The notes: generated by a model from the sequence alone, not told the origin. Counted from the stretch's first letter, positions 17,294-25,593 are shown. The stretch: DNA of 64,000 bases from Natrinema hispanicum (GCF_004217335.1 NZ_SHMP01000004.1:496001-560000); one strand, 5' to 3'. Numbers and translations are program-made.

Positions 17294-18088
17294 ATGGACG
17301 GAACGCTCGACCACACGATGATTCGCGTCGCGGACCTCGAGGAATCGCTCGACTGGTACCAGACGCACCTCGAGTACGAGGAGAAAGACCGCTACGAGGG
17401 CGACGGGTTCACGATCGTCTATCTCGGGCCCGAAGAGATGCACGAGGAGGGGGCGATGCTCGAGCTCACGCACAACGAGGGCGAGGAACCCGAAGTGGGC
17501 GACGCCTGGGGCCATATCGCGGTCCGCGTTCCCGAAGGCGAACTCGAGGACTACTACCAGCAGCTCATGGACGAAGGCGTCGACGACTACCGCGACCCCG
17601 AATCCTGTGGCGGTCGGTACGCGTTCGTCAAAGACCCGGACGGCCACGAGATCGAACTCGTCCAGCGCGACCCCGACGAGGGGGCACGCTGGTCGCTCGA
17701 TCACACGATGATCCGCGTCGAAGACGCTGACAAGGCGCTTGGCTTCTGGACTCGGAAGTTCGGCTACGACGAGGTCGGCCGCTGGGAAGCCGATACGTTC
17801 GCGAACTACTTCGTCGAACCCACGGACGCGGCTCCCGAAGCGATGTCCGTCGAACTCACCTACAACTACGACGGCCGCAGCTACGAACAGGGTGACGCCT
17901 GGGGTCACCTCTGTGTCCGCGTCGACGACCTCGCCGAGGACTGGGATCAGCTCATGACACGCGAGGCAGCCGACTACCGCGACCCCGAGAGCAACGACAA
18001 CATGTACGCCTTCACGAAAGACCCGGACGACCACGAGATCGAACTCATAGAGCGCGACCTCGAGGCCGACTCGCTGTTCCCCTTCTAA
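17294..18088 (+). CDS. Tandem VOC/glyoxalase-fold protein (glyoxalase I-like)
   Basis: The 264-residue protein is an internal duplication of the VOC fold. Each half carries the metal-ligand pattern of glyoxalase I: DHTMIRV (His), ML/VELT (Glu), WGH (His) and HEIEL (Glu), at about residues 6, 55, 78 and 121 for the first half and again from residue 136. Both halves retain all four ligands, so two potential metal sites exist, as in two-domain glyoxalase I enzymes. The likely role is detoxifying methylglyoxal via the cell's low-molecular-weight thiol. The TAA stop runs straight into palindrome family 2. Confidence 0.8.
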   Translation: MDGTLDHTMIRVADLEESLDWYQTHLEYEEKDRYEGDGFTIVYLGPEEMHEEGAMLELTHNEGEEPEVGDAWGHIAVRVPEGELEDYYQQLMDEGVDDYRDPESCGGRYAFVKDPDGHEIELVQRDPDEGARWSLDHTMIRVEDADKALGFWTRKFGYDEVGRWEADTFANYFVEPTDAAPEAMSVELTYNYDGRSYEQGDAWGHLCVRVDDLAEDWDQLMTREAADYRDPESNDNMYAFTKDPDDHEIELIERDLEADSLFPF

Positions 18089-18197
18089 TACTGCCGGACA
18101 GCAGTCAATACGAAGTCGGTCGTGAATTCGCGGCCGTCTCCACCGGTGACGGCCGCAGCAGCGCGACCGATCGTCACGTCGTTCTATCCGGCAGTAT
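18088..18197. repeat. Family 2 palindrome between convergent genes
   Basis: Outer arms ATACTGCCGG (18088-18097) and CCGGCAGTAT (18188-18197) are perfect complements, and a perfect inner stem GCGGCCGTC / GACGGCCGC sits at 18130-18156. The element fills the space between the VOC gene and the convergent UspA gene, so it may act as a bidirectional terminator. A related copy lies at 46845-46926. Confidence 0.65.
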
Positions 18198-18211
18198 AAC
18201 TGCCTCGAGCG

Positions 18212-18595
18212 CTAGAGATCGGGAATCGGCACGACGACGACCGGCCGATCCGCAGCCGCGAGAACCTCTCGTGCAGTTGCCCCGACATCGCGCGTCGTGT
18301 CGGAATCGCCACCGTGTGCACCGATGACGATTTCGTCTGCATCGCAGTCCGCTGTGGCCTCGCAGAGTACGTCGGCAGGCGTCCCCGATCGCCGGTCGGT
18401 CTCGACGTCGCCGACGGCCGCAAGCCGAACGGTGGCGACGTTCAGCGCTTCGTCAGCATCGCGGCGTGCCGTCGGATCGTCCGCTGGCGCAACCGCGACC
18501 ACCGAGACGGTATCGTCGGCCGTCGCGCGCTCATCGAGATAGTCGCAGATCGCCGCCGTCGTGTGGACGGAGTCCGTTCCCACGAGATAGTGCAT
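18212..18595 (-). CDS. Universal stress protein-like protein
   Basis: The 127-residue protein starts MHYLVGTDSVHTTAAICDYLDE and ends IVIGAHGGDSDTTRDVGATAREVLAAADRPVVVVP, retaining the overall Usp fold and a modified G-x2-G nucleotide loop. It is more divergent than the Usp at 12407. The ATG at 18595 is chosen because the family starts a few residues before the first strand; further upstream sequence overlaps the structured intergenic region. Confidence 0.7.
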   Translation of the reverse strand: MHYLVGTDSVHTTAAICDYLDERATADDTVSVVAVAPADDPTARRDADEALNVATVRLAAVGDVETDRRSGTPADVLCEATADCDADEIVIGAHGGDSDTTRDVGATAREVLAAADRPVVVVPIPDL

Positions 18596-18757
18596 AGCGT
18601 CCCTCGAACGGCAATCTCGAAGAATCCTGTGGTGCGTGTGAGCAGGGCACCCTCGAGTACACCGCGTTTTCCGACCCTGAAAACGCACTCGTATCACTAA
18701 TACGATGGCACCGGATGAAGCGATTGGGGGACGAGAAAGCCCTTCACTGAACGCCTT

Positions 18758-18885
18758 GATGGTCCCCCGGACCTCCCCGCATCCGACCATCCCAGGGTCG
18801 CGACGCCTTCCACACGGTCCCGCGTACCCCCCCCCTCACGCGGGCCGTGTCGCGTCGATCGACCCTCGATGTGCCATCGGGGGTC
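18758..18885. other. Strongly structured intergenic region, candidate non-coding RNA
   Basis: The 365-base gap between 18596 and 18961 has no convincing gene but contains three consecutive stems. Stem 1 pairs GATGGTC (18758) with GACCATC (18785). Stem 2 spans 18795-18865, with GGGTCG/CGACCC, CGACGC/GCGTCG and ACACGGTCCCGCGT against ACGCGGGCCGTGT, plus a C-run loop. Stem 3 is GACCCTCGATG / CATCGGGGGTC (18861-18885) with one wobble. Stems 2 and 3 compete for GACCC at 18861-18865. It does not match RNase P or SRP RNA motifs that I know, and the transcribed strand is undetermined. Confidence 0.4.
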
Positions 18886-18961
18886 AATAGCCTCCCCTTG
18901 CTTCGGCCCACCACTGCTGCCAGCGGCGTGCGGATCGTTTTCAAGTCGTCCAGCTATCCCG

Positions 18962-19273
18962 TTAATGATGACCGTACAACGAATACGTGATTGCGACCAG
19001 TCCGAACAGCCGACTCACGTTCTCGAGCAGCGCGATCACGATCCGTTCTGGGTCGATCAGCGTCGTCACCGCGACGTTGAGCACGAACGGACACAGCGTC
19101 AACAACAGTAATCCGATGGCGAGATACAGCATCGACTGGGCATCGTTTCGGCGGTAGCCGCGGTAGGCCTGATAGGCGATCAGCGTCCCAAAGAGTGCGA
19201 CGAGAAAGAGACTCGAGACAGTCAACAGCTCGAACAGTGTCGCTTCGTCGATTCGCACAACGCTTTGCGTCAT
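18962..19273 (-). CDS. Three-helix membrane protein, DUF7521-like
   Basis: The 103-residue protein MTQSVVRIDEATLFELLTV... has three hydrophobic segments and the middle YRGYRRNDAQSMLYLAIGLLLLTLCPFVL pattern seen in DUF7521 membrane proteins of haloarchaea. Its ATG overlaps the stop of the upstream winged-helix gene as ATGA, so the two are co-translated. Pairing of an HTH regulator with such a membrane protein is a recurring haloarchaeal arrangement suggestive of a membrane-sensing regulatory pair, though no member's function is established to my knowledge. Confidence 0.72.
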   Translation of the reverse strand: MTQSVVRIDEATLFELLTVSSLFLVALFGTLIAYQAYRGYRRNDAQSMLYLAIGLLLLTLCPFVLNVAVTTLIDPERIVIALLENVSRLFGLVAITYSLYGHH

Positions 19274-19617
19274 CGCATCCCCTCCCACATTCGGGTGAAC
19301 TTGTCGGCGACGTCTTCCTCACGGTACGTTAGCTCGAGTGAAAACGAACCCTCGTCGAGCGAGAGTTCCAGTCGATCTAAGTTCGCACGGTAGACGCTGT
19401 AGTGGTTGCCGTCTTGGGCGAGTTCTGTCTCTTCGGTGACGAGGTGACACTCCTCGAGTCGGTCGAGCCGTCGATAGATCGTTGGGAGGGAGGCGTCACA
19501 GCGTTCGCTCAGGGTACTGGCAGACATGGGTTCGACGCTCGTGTGGGTGAGGATATCGCGTGCGTACTCGTCGTCGAGGACCGCGAGCAGCGTCGACAGG
19601 TCGGTGTCCTCACTCAC
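19270..19617 (-). CDS. ArsR-like winged-helix regulator
   Basis: The 115-residue protein has a winged-helix domain at about residues 10-70 (LAVLDDEYARDILTHTSVEPMSASTLSERCDASLPTIYRRLDRLEECHLV) typical of ArsR/IclR-like haloarchaeal regulators, followed by a beta-rich C-terminal segment. It forms an operon with the DUF7521-like gene, overlapping it by four bases. It is divergent from the ba3 oxidase operon, with a 230-base shared upstream region, so it could regulate that operon; this is inference from position only. Confidence 0.75.
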   Translation of the reverse strand: MSEDTDLSTLLAVLDDEYARDILTHTSVEPMSASTLSERCDASLPTIYRRLDRLEECHLVTEETELAQDGNHYSVYRANLDRLELSLDEGSFSLELTYREEDVADKFTRMWEGMR

Positions 19618-19849
19618 TGGTATAGCTGTTCATTTCGGTATCCCTATGAAAAGCGGTCCGATTTTTCTGAACCAGAAAACGCGATCGTCCCGCCGCTGCA
19701 ACTGGTGTCAGCGACGGTGACGGCACCGCTCTCGGCGAACGGGACGAATCCGACACTCTCTGTAATCAATACTTTCGTTGTCCAAGTCAGCATTTCGCGT
19801 GCGAACGCTCCGCAGGGGTTATTTGATCGACGGTGGTGGCAACTCCGAT

Positions 19850-20029
19850 ATGGGTTCTCGTGTCTCGCGGGAGATCGGCCATGATGAGTATGATCCGTGG
19901 GGGACACTCTCGCTGATCGTCGTATACTTCGTGGCACTCACGTTGATGTGGCTGTTCACGTATTTCATCGAGTTCGTCGGCAACACGCCGACGGTCATGG
20001 GCATGATCGTGCCGGTGATGCTCGGATGA
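19850..20029 (+). CDS. cbaD: Small subunit of ba3-type oxidase (CbaD-like)
   Basis: The 59-residue protein has a short polar N terminus (MGSRVSREIGHDEYDPWG) and a single long transmembrane helix TLSLIVVYFVALTLMWLFTYFIEF. It lies directly before subunit II, with its stop overlapping that start as ATGA. Size and position match the small first subunit of the ba3 oxidase operon described in Natronomonas pharaonis. The ATG at 19850 is preferred to upstream alternatives because the sequence beyond it is not helix-forming. Confidence 0.65.
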   Translation: MGSRVSREIGHDEYDPWGTLSLIVVYFVALTLMWLFTYFIEFVGNTPTVMGMIVPVMLG

Positions 20030-20826
20030 GGATCCATCAGTACGAGAAGCTCTGGATCGCAGGTGCGATGGTACTGATCGTCGGCTTCATCGTGACGATT
20101 ACGTACGGATCGGTCGGGCTCGGGATCACGATGATCGGCGACGAGGAGGAGACGATCGCACCGGACGAACTCAACGACGACGAACAGTTCGGCGAGCCAC
20201 GAGTCGAACAGGTCGGTGAGAACGAATACGCGGCCTACGTCGTCGCCCAGACGTTCATCTTTCAGCCGGATCCGATCGAAATACCGGCGAACAACGAGAT
20301 CACGTTCCACGTGACGAGCCGGGACGTCATTCACGGCTTCTACGTCCCCGGAACGAACATCAACGCGATGGCCATTCCGGGCCAAATCGCGGAACTGACC
20401 GTCGAATTCGACGAACCCGGCGAGCATGGACTCATCTGTCACGAATACTGTGGCTCTGGCCATCACACCATGGAAGGGCTAATCGTCGTCCAGCCCGAGG
20501 ACGAATTCGACCTGACCGAACTGTCCGCCGAGACACCGGACACCGTCACGTCGGGCGAGCAAGTCCAGCTCAACGCAACGGTCGACAACGGGCAACTCGA
20601 GCCGCTCGAGACCACCGTCAACGCCGAAATCGGGGACCAGACGTTCCAGCAGAATATCACTGTCGACGGCAACAGCACCCAAGACGTGACATTCACCGCC
20701 GATAGCACGCAACTCGGCGTTGGTGAGCACGACTGGACCGTCACCGTCGACGACTACGAGGAAACCGGGTCGGTGGAAGTAGTGAGCAACGAGACGGCTG
20801 CGGCCGAGGGAGGTGAGGAGTCGTGA
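20026..20826 (+). CDS. cbaB: Heme-copper oxidase subunit II (ba3-type) with extra C-terminal beta domain
   Basis: This 266-residue protein carries the CuA electron-entry site of the terminal oxidase on the outer membrane face. An N-terminal transmembrane helix (residues 8-33) is followed by a cupredoxin domain with the CuA ligands: the His of VIHGFYVPG (about residue 105) and CHEYCGSGHHTM (two Cys, His, Met, about residues 142-153). Residues about 165-255 form an additional domain with a CARDB-like pattern (VTSGEQVQLNATVDN...GVGEHDWTVTVDDY), ending in an acidic tail. Typical ba3 subunit II proteins stop near residue 165. The gene overlaps both neighbours (ATGA, GTGA). Confidence 0.88.
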   Translation: MRIHQYEKLWIAGAMVLIVGFIVTITYGSVGLGITMIGDEEETIAPDELNDDEQFGEPRVEQVGENEYAAYVVAQTFIFQPDPIEIPANNEITFHVTSRDVIHGFYVPGTNINAMAIPGQIAELTVEFDEPGEHGLICHEYCGSGHHTMEGLIVVQPEDEFDLTELSAETPDTVTSGEQVQLNATVDNGQLEPLETTVNAEIGDQTFQQNITVDGNSTQDVTFTADSTQLGVGEHDWTVTVDDYEETGSVEVVSNETAAAEGGEES

Positions 20827-22580
20827 CGGCCCTGTTCGTCGACGAGTATCCCGCAGAGGCACGACTCGTTAAGGCTGCCTTTCTGAGCTCGTTTATTGCG
20901 TTCGGGATCGGCGCACTCTTCGGGATCATTCAGGCACTTCACCGGACGGACATCTTCCGATTCATCGATTCGATAAAGTACTATACCGTCCTGACCGGCC
21001 ACGGCGTCTTCCTCGTCATCGCGTTTACCATCTTCTTCCTCGTCGGGCTGTACCAGTGGGCTGTCACGGATAGCCTCGAGCGGGGCCCCGTCGACATCCG
21101 ATTTACCTGGCTCTGGTATGGCCTGATGGCGATTGGATCGTTCCTCGCGGGGATCTCGATCCTCGCTGGCTTCCTCGACCAGCCGCCGATGGTGCTCGGC
21201 GCGGAGTTGCGTGCGAACGTGCTCTTTACGTTCTACGCGCCGTTAGAGGCGAATCCGCTCTACTATATCGGACTCGCGCTCTTCTTGATCGGGACGTGGC
21301 TCGCAGGCATCGACTGGTTCCGAACGTGGTGGGCCTGGCGGGACGAAAACCCAGGCGAGAGGATTCCGCTCCGGACGTTTATGGTGTTGACGACGATGAT
21401 CATGTTCTTCCTCGGATCGGTCGGCATCATCGTCTCAGTCCTCGTGTTTATCCTTCCGTGGTCGCTCGAGATCACCGAGAGTCTCAACCCCTTGCTGACC
21501 CGAACGCTGTTCTGGTTCTTTGGCCACATGATCGTGTACTTCTGGTTGCTGCCGGCGTACCTGCTCTGGTACACCGTGTTGCCGAAGCTCTCGGGTGGGC
21601 GACTGTTCAGCGATCCGTTGGCGAGGGTTGTGTTCATCCTGTTCGTTCTGCTGTCGACGCCGGTCGGCATCCACCACCAGTACATGGATCCCGGTATCGC
21701 GGAGGGGTTCAAGTTCATCGCGATGACCAACACGATGTTCCTGCTATTGCCGAGCTTCCTGACTGCGTTTACCGTCGTTGCGAGTATGGAACACGGTGCT
21801 CGCCAGCGCGGAGGCGAAGGGCGGTTTAACTGGCTTCAGGCGCTTCCGTGGCGGAACCCGGCGTTTACCGGCATGGCACTGGCTGGGCTGGTCTTCGCGT
21901 TCGGCGGCTTCACTGGCATCGTCAACGCAGGGATGAACATCAATTATCTCGTCCACAACGCGCTGTGGATCCCCGGGCACATCCACGCCCAGGTGGGCAC
22001 CGCGACCGCGTTGACGCTCATGGCCGGCTCGTACTGGCTCGTCCCACAGTTGACTGGGAACCGGCTCGTCGGTCGGCAGGTCGCCCTCTTCCAGGTCGTG
22101 CTCTGGTTCGTCGGGATCGTGTTCATGACGAACTCGATGTTTCGGGCCGGGCTCGTCGGCGTCCCACGGCGGACGGCGGAACCGCAGTACCAGGGCTTCG
22201 AATACGACGTCCCTGTCGGCTCGATGGGCGAACTCAACGCCCAGCTTGCCCTCGGTGGCACGTTGCTGTTTATCTCCGCGATGCTCTTTCTCGTGTTGAT
22301 GCTCTTGACGGTCTTCAACAACGACAGTGAGCCGATCGTCGACGGAACGCTTCCACCGGCACTGTCCGGGCCGGAGGACTCACCACCGGTCCTCGACAAC
22401 TTGCGACTGTGGTTCGGGATCGCGTTCGCGCTCGTCGTTTTAGCCTACGCGCTTCCACTGGCCGGGATCGCGGCGCAAAGCGGACTGTTCGGTCAGGATA
22501 TTCAGCCGTTCCCCGTCTCCAGCGAAGCCGTCATATATCTCGAGTTCGGACTAGACTACGTTGGAGCGTTAGTCACCTGA
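20823..22580 (+). CDS. cbaA: Heme-copper oxidase subunit I, ba3 (B) type
   Basis: The 585-residue protein is the catalytic subunit that reduces oxygen to water. Thirteen or so membrane helices are visible. The low-spin heme ligand lies in LTGHGVFLVI; the CuB histidine and cross-linked tyrosine lie in FWFFGHMIVYFWLLPAY; further CuB histidines lie in PVGIHHQYMDPG; the helix X histidines lie in IPGHIHAQVGTATALT. The GHxxVYFWLLPAY form is characteristic of B-type oxidases. Translation starts at a GTG that overlaps the subunit II stop. Electrons probably come from a halocyanin, but no halocyanin gene is adjacent here. Confidence 0.92.
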   Translation: MTALFVDEYPAEARLVKAAFLSSFIAFGIGALFGIIQALHRTDIFRFIDSIKYYTVLTGHGVFLVIAFTIFFLVGLYQWAVTDSLERGPVDIRFTWLWYGLMAIGSFLAGISILAGFLDQPPMVLGAELRANVLFTFYAPLEANPLYYIGLALFLIGTWLAGIDWFRTWWAWRDENPGERIPLRTFMVLTTMIMFFLGSVGIIVSVLVFILPWSLEITESLNPLLTRTLFWFFGHMIVYFWLLPAYLLWYTVLPKLSGGRLFSDPLARVVFILFVLLSTPVGIHHQYMDPGIAEGFKFIAMTNTMFLLLPSFLTAFTVVASMEHGARQRGGEGRFNWLQALPWRNPAFTGMALAGLVFAFGGFTGIVNAGMNINYLVHNALWIPGHIHAQVGTATALTLMAGSYWLVPQLTGNRLVGRQVALFQVVLWFVGIVFMTNSMFRAGLVGVPRRTAEPQYQGFEYDVPVGSMGELNAQLALGGTLLFISAMLFLVLMLLTVFNNDSEPIVDGTLPPALSGPEDSPPVLDNLRLWFGIAFALVVLAYALPLAGIAAQSGLFGQDIQPFPVSSEAVIYLEFGLDYVGALVT

Positions 22581-22777
22581 TGCACACGTCCCCCGCTAAA
22601 TTACTGATCCTCATCGCACTGAGTCTCGTGATCCTCGTCGAAGGACGCACGGTCCTGGCGTTCTTTGGGATCAATATCCCGCCGCTTGAGACGGCGCTGA
22701 TCGGACTCGTCATCATCGCCACCCTCGTCATCTGGGCGATCCGACCGCTGCGTGGTAGTCCCACGAAGTCGGAGTGA
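22580..22777 (+). CDS. Small two-helix membrane protein of the oxidase operon
   Basis: The 65-residue protein MHTSPAKLLILIALSLVILVEGRTVL... has two hydrophobic segments and a basic tail. Its ATG overlaps the stop of subunit I, so it belongs to the same transcript. It is probably a minor subunit or assembly factor like the small CbaC-type protein of ba3 oxidase operons; the equivalence is inferred from position and size. Confidence 0.65.
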   Translation: MHTSPAKLLILIALSLVILVEGRTVLAFFGINIPPLETALIGLVIIATLVIWAIRPLRGSPTKSE

Positions 22778-22877
22778 CGAGGTACCAGTCAAAACCCCGA
22801 TTCCGACGCCCCAGTGTGAGCGTATCGGCTGGAACAGTGTGGCCGATTAAAGACGGCCGCGATAGCAAGTCTCTCCC

Positions 22878-23081
22878 ATGTTCGAGACGCTTACGCCACG
22901 AGCCACGGTCGCAGTGGGATTGCTCGCAGTCATCCCGACGGTCATCTTCGGGGTCACTCGATCCGGGCTCGGCGGCCTCATCGCGACTGTGAACGTCGTC
23001 CTGATCTTTGCGGCGCTGTACGTCGCGATGTCGCCACTCGAGGGACCAGCCCGGACAGCCGCCCACGACGCGAGCGCGTAA
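22878..23081 (+). CDS. Small membrane protein, probable ba3 oxidase-associated
   Basis: The 67-residue protein MFETLTPRATVAVGLLAVIPTVIFGVTRSGLGG... has two transmembrane helices. It follows the oxidase genes by 100 bases in the same direction and resembles short proteins annotated as cytochrome-ba3 oxidase subunits in haloarchaea. The function is inferred from context. Confidence 0.6.
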   Translation: MFETLTPRATVAVGLLAVIPTVIFGVTRSGLGGLIATVNVVLIFAALYVAMSPLEGPARTAAHDASA

Positions 23082-23129
23082 GCCCCGTCGATGGGATGGC
23101 AACTCTAGGACACCGACCAGTGTGTCGCG

Positions 23130-23867
23130 TTAGCGATCAGCCCACTCGAGCCAGCCGAACAGCCGATCGAGCAGCCGCCGTTCGCCAGCCTGTGAGAACC
23201 GATGGCCTTCCCCCGCGAATCGCTCGAGACAGACATCAGTCTCGAGTCGCCGCGCCGCGTCGAAACTGTCGGCAGGATCGACGACCGCGTCGTCGCCACC
23301 GTGGAAGATCGCAACTGGGATCGACAGGGACGCCACGACGTCGTCGAACGGGTGTCGATCGAGGGCGTCGAAGAACCGACGGTCGATCCGCTCGCCGGTG
23401 TCGAACGTCCACTCCGCGTCGCGCTCGACGGCTGTGCGATACTCGTCGAACATCCCGGCGGTCGTCACGGGTGCACGCGTCGCGACCGCCGTCACCCGGT
23501 CGTCGGCGGCCGCGGCGTGGAAAGCGACTTTCCCGCCGAAACTCGAGCCGAACAGAACGTATGAGTCGGGATCGAAGTAGTCGACGACGTGGTGGAGATC
23601 AGTGAGTCGTGCCTCGAGCGTTGACTCAACGAACGCGCCGTCGGACTCGCCACAGCCCCGACAGTCGAAGCGAACTGCGTTGTAGCCCGCCTCGACGGCT
23701 CGCCGACACCGCTGTTCGTAACTGCCCGATTTGTCGCTTCGGAGGCCATGACAGAAGACGAGCCAATCGTCAGACTCGGCCTCGTGATGGACGGCAGCGA
23801 CGGTCGGCGGCTCCGTGTCCGACCCTGTCCCTGCGTCAGTGATCGGAATCCGATGTGTCTGGGTCAT
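23130..23867 (-). CDS. Alpha/beta hydrolase
   Basis: The 245-residue protein has a complete serine-hydrolase pattern: oxyanion-hole region VFCHGLRSDKSG, nucleophile elbow GSSFGGKVAF (Ser about residue 109), acid in IFHGGDDAVVDPAD and base His in FAGEGHRFSQ. The short-lid architecture resembles acyl esterase/lipase-type or YqiA/UPF0227-like proteins, with DCRGCGESDG on strand 4. The substrate is unknown. It is convergent with the oxidase cluster. Confidence 0.85.
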   Translation of the reverse strand: MTQTHRIPITDAGTGSDTEPPTVAAVHHEAESDDWLVFCHGLRSDKSGSYEQRCRRAVEAGYNAVRFDCRGCGESDGAFVESTLEARLTDLHHVVDYFDPDSYVLFGSSFGGKVAFHAAAADDRVTAVATRAPVTTAGMFDEYRTAVERDAEWTFDTGERIDRRFFDALDRHPFDDVVASLSIPVAIFHGGDDAVVDPADSFDAARRLETDVCLERFAGEGHRFSQAGERRLLDRLFGWLEWADR

Positions 23868-23985
23868 TTCGTCACGTTCCGACGGCCGCCGGGGCCTTGA
23901 TATCGACGTTCCCGGGATCGCGATTCCGTTCGGACTTGCGTCGGCGAACCGTTTATCGCATCCCCTGCGGTTGGTACGTCTATAC

Positions 23986-25412
23986 TAAAGAAACGAGGGC
24001 GAGTACCCCGCGCCACCGGGCGCGGGGGTGAAGCCCGACACTCGGCCAACCTATCATCCTCCTTCCATACCTTTACAAGACCGCAGTACCACGATTAGAA
24101 TATGCAGAAGTCGCTGACCAAAACACTCGTTTTTCAACTCCAACCAGACGAGTCCGGTCAGCAACTTCTGGACGACGCCTTCCTCGAAGCCCGCCGCGTG
24201 TACAACGAAACCATCCGCCGGGCAAAGAACGGTGATGGCTGGGATAAGATTCGGAAAGACTTGGAGTCTGACGCCGACCTTGTGAACAACACCACCCAAC
24301 TCGTCGTACAGAAGTCGCTTGAAGCGATGGAAAACTATTACGAGTACGACGACTACAACCAACCCAGCCACACCACAGACAGCGCGTACCCGCTCCGGTC
24401 AAACTACGAGGAAGGGTACAACCTGTTCCTCGAAGACGACTGTATCCGTTACCGTATCAGCGCGAAGCCGTACAACCCGGTGAAAGGCACTCTTTGCGGT
24501 TCATCCGACGCCCTCGAACAACTCCGCCACGCCATCCAATCCGATGCGTGGCGTGTCGGAACGGCAGAAGCAATGAGGCGGAACGAGAAGTACGAACTCC
24601 ACATCAATATCACTCACACGGAGGCCGATATCCAAGACAAAGAGGATTTACGAATGGTGGTGGGTGTGGATATTAACGAGGACTGCGTTGCGCTCGCTGC
24701 CCTCCACGAGGACGACATCGTTGATTCGGTGGTCATCGACTTCCCTGAAATCAAGGAGGAACGCCATCGATATTTCACGATGCGAAAGCGGATGCAAAAC
24801 AACGGGAAGTCGTCGTTCGACCGGGCGTTCGAGCAACAAGAGGAACGGTTCGTCCACGACCAACTCCACAAAGTCTCTCGACAAGTCGTGGAGTGGGTGT
24901 CTCAGTTCGAGAAGCCCGTCATCGTCTTTGAAGACCTCAAAGAGATGCGGAACTCGATTGACTATGGCACCCGGATGAACCGTCGCCTTCACTCACTTCC
25001 GTTCCGCAAACTTCGAGAGTTCATCACGTACAAAGCCGCGTTCCAAGGGGTTCCGTCCGACAAAATCAACCCGGAATACACGAGTCAGGCGTGTTCACTC
25101 ACCGAGTGTGAGCAGACAACTCGTGCAAACCGGAACAAGAAGCGATTCAAGTGCGTGGATTGTGGGCGGCAAGACCACGCTGACCGGAACGCGGCTATCA
25201 ACATCGCCAAGAAGGGATTGGCGAAACTGGATAGGAATGTGCCTGCTCTCAAGACGCTTCCCAACGTGCGGAAGCTGCGACGGCAGGCATCGGGCTGTGT
25301 GACCCAGCCGACCGTGACCCACGACACCGCCAGAGGTCACCACGCCGATGGTGTCGCGGGTGTGTCCGACTAATCCACGGGAAGCCACGGGCCACCGCGC
25401 CCGTGGCGGTTC
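23986..25412 (+). mobile_element. Solo-TnpB element (IS200/IS605 superfamily, IS1341-type)
   Basis: The element consists of a tnpB gene without tnpA. Subterminal hairpins mark both ends: CCCCGCGCC/GGCGCGGGG at 24006-24027 on the left and GCCACGGGC/GCCCGTGGC at 25384-25407 on the right. Ends are approximate because these elements make no target duplication. The right end lies inside, or at the start of, a zinc-ribbon coding frame. Mobilisation would need a TnpA supplied from elsewhere. Confidence 0.65.
24102..25373 (+). CDS. tnpB: TnpB, RNA-guided endonuclease of an IS1341-type element
   Basis: The 423-residue protein has the TnpB architecture: an N-terminal helical/wedge region (KTLVFQLQPDESGQQLLDDAFLEARRVYNETI) and a split RuvC-like nuclease with catalytic Asp in VVGVDINEDC, Glu in IVFEDLKEM and Asp in DHADRNAAINIA. 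A zinc finger (C-x..C about residues 329-352, CVDCG) lies between the last two. All three catalytic acids are present, so the nuclease may be active. Such proteins use an RNA made from the element's right end to cut DNA next to a short target motif. Codon use is slightly less GC-rich than in the neighbours, consistent with a mobile gene. Confidence 0.88.
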   Translation: MQKSLTKTLVFQLQPDESGQQLLDDAFLEARRVYNETIRRAKNGDGWDKIRKDLESDADLVNNTTQLVVQKSLEAMENYYEYDDYNQPSHTTDSAYPLRSNYEEGYNLFLEDDCIRYRISAKPYNPVKGTLCGSSDALEQLRHAIQSDAWRVGTAEAMRRNEKYELHINITHTEADIQDKEDLRMVVGVDINEDCVALAALHEDDIVDSVVIDFPEIKEERHRYFTMRKRMQNNGKSSFDRAFEQQEERFVHDQLHKVSRQVVEWVSQFEKPVIVFEDLKEMRNSIDYGTRMNRRLHSLPFRKLREFITYKAAFQGVPSDKINPEYTSQACSLTECEQTTRANRNKKRFKCVDCGRQDHADRNAAINIAKKGLAKLDRNVPALKTLPNVRKLRRQASGCVTQPTVTHDTARGHHADGVAGVSD

Positions 25413-25577
25413 ACGACCCGCACGACGTATCGGTGTCAGTGTGGCGCGCTCCTCGAGTACAAACAGGACCTCGAGAAGGAATCCGGAACGACGACGCGGA
25501 ACTGGAAGTGCAAGGATTGTGGGACGCCTGTCCCGGGGATCACGGCCGAAAAGATCAGCCATCAGGATCCATCCTGA
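25407..25577 (+). pseudogene. Zinc-ribbon gene remnant abutting the TnpB element
   Basis: Immediately after the right-end hairpin an open frame reads TTRTTYRCQCGALLEYK... and ends ...WKCKDCGTPVPGITAEKISH..., with two cysteine pairs (CQC and CKDC) forming a small zinc ribbon, then TGA at 25575. No start codon precedes it. A TTG-initiated stub on the left flank (about 23971) could supply the original N terminus, but the frame depends on the exact element boundary. It is most likely a host gene interrupted at its 5' end. Confidence 0.5.
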
Positions 25578-25593
25578 CAGCAGACCGTCTCAG
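25575..25593. repeat. Half copy of the family 1 palindrome
   Basis: TGACAGCAGACCGTCTCAG matches the 3' outer arm of the family 1 repeats exactly in its core; the 5' arm and interior are absent. It begins at the stop codon of the zinc-ribbon remnant. Confidence 0.5.

Noticed and set aside
18705..18890. A 61-codon plus-strand frame in the structured region
   Set aside because: It is Pro/Arg-rich and runs through the hairpins; stems explain the region better than coding.
18596..18961. RNase P RNA or 7S SRP RNA in the structured gap
   Set aside because: I looked for the RNase P GAGGAAAGTCC and ACAGAA motifs and for the SRP helix 8 motif on both strands and did not see them.
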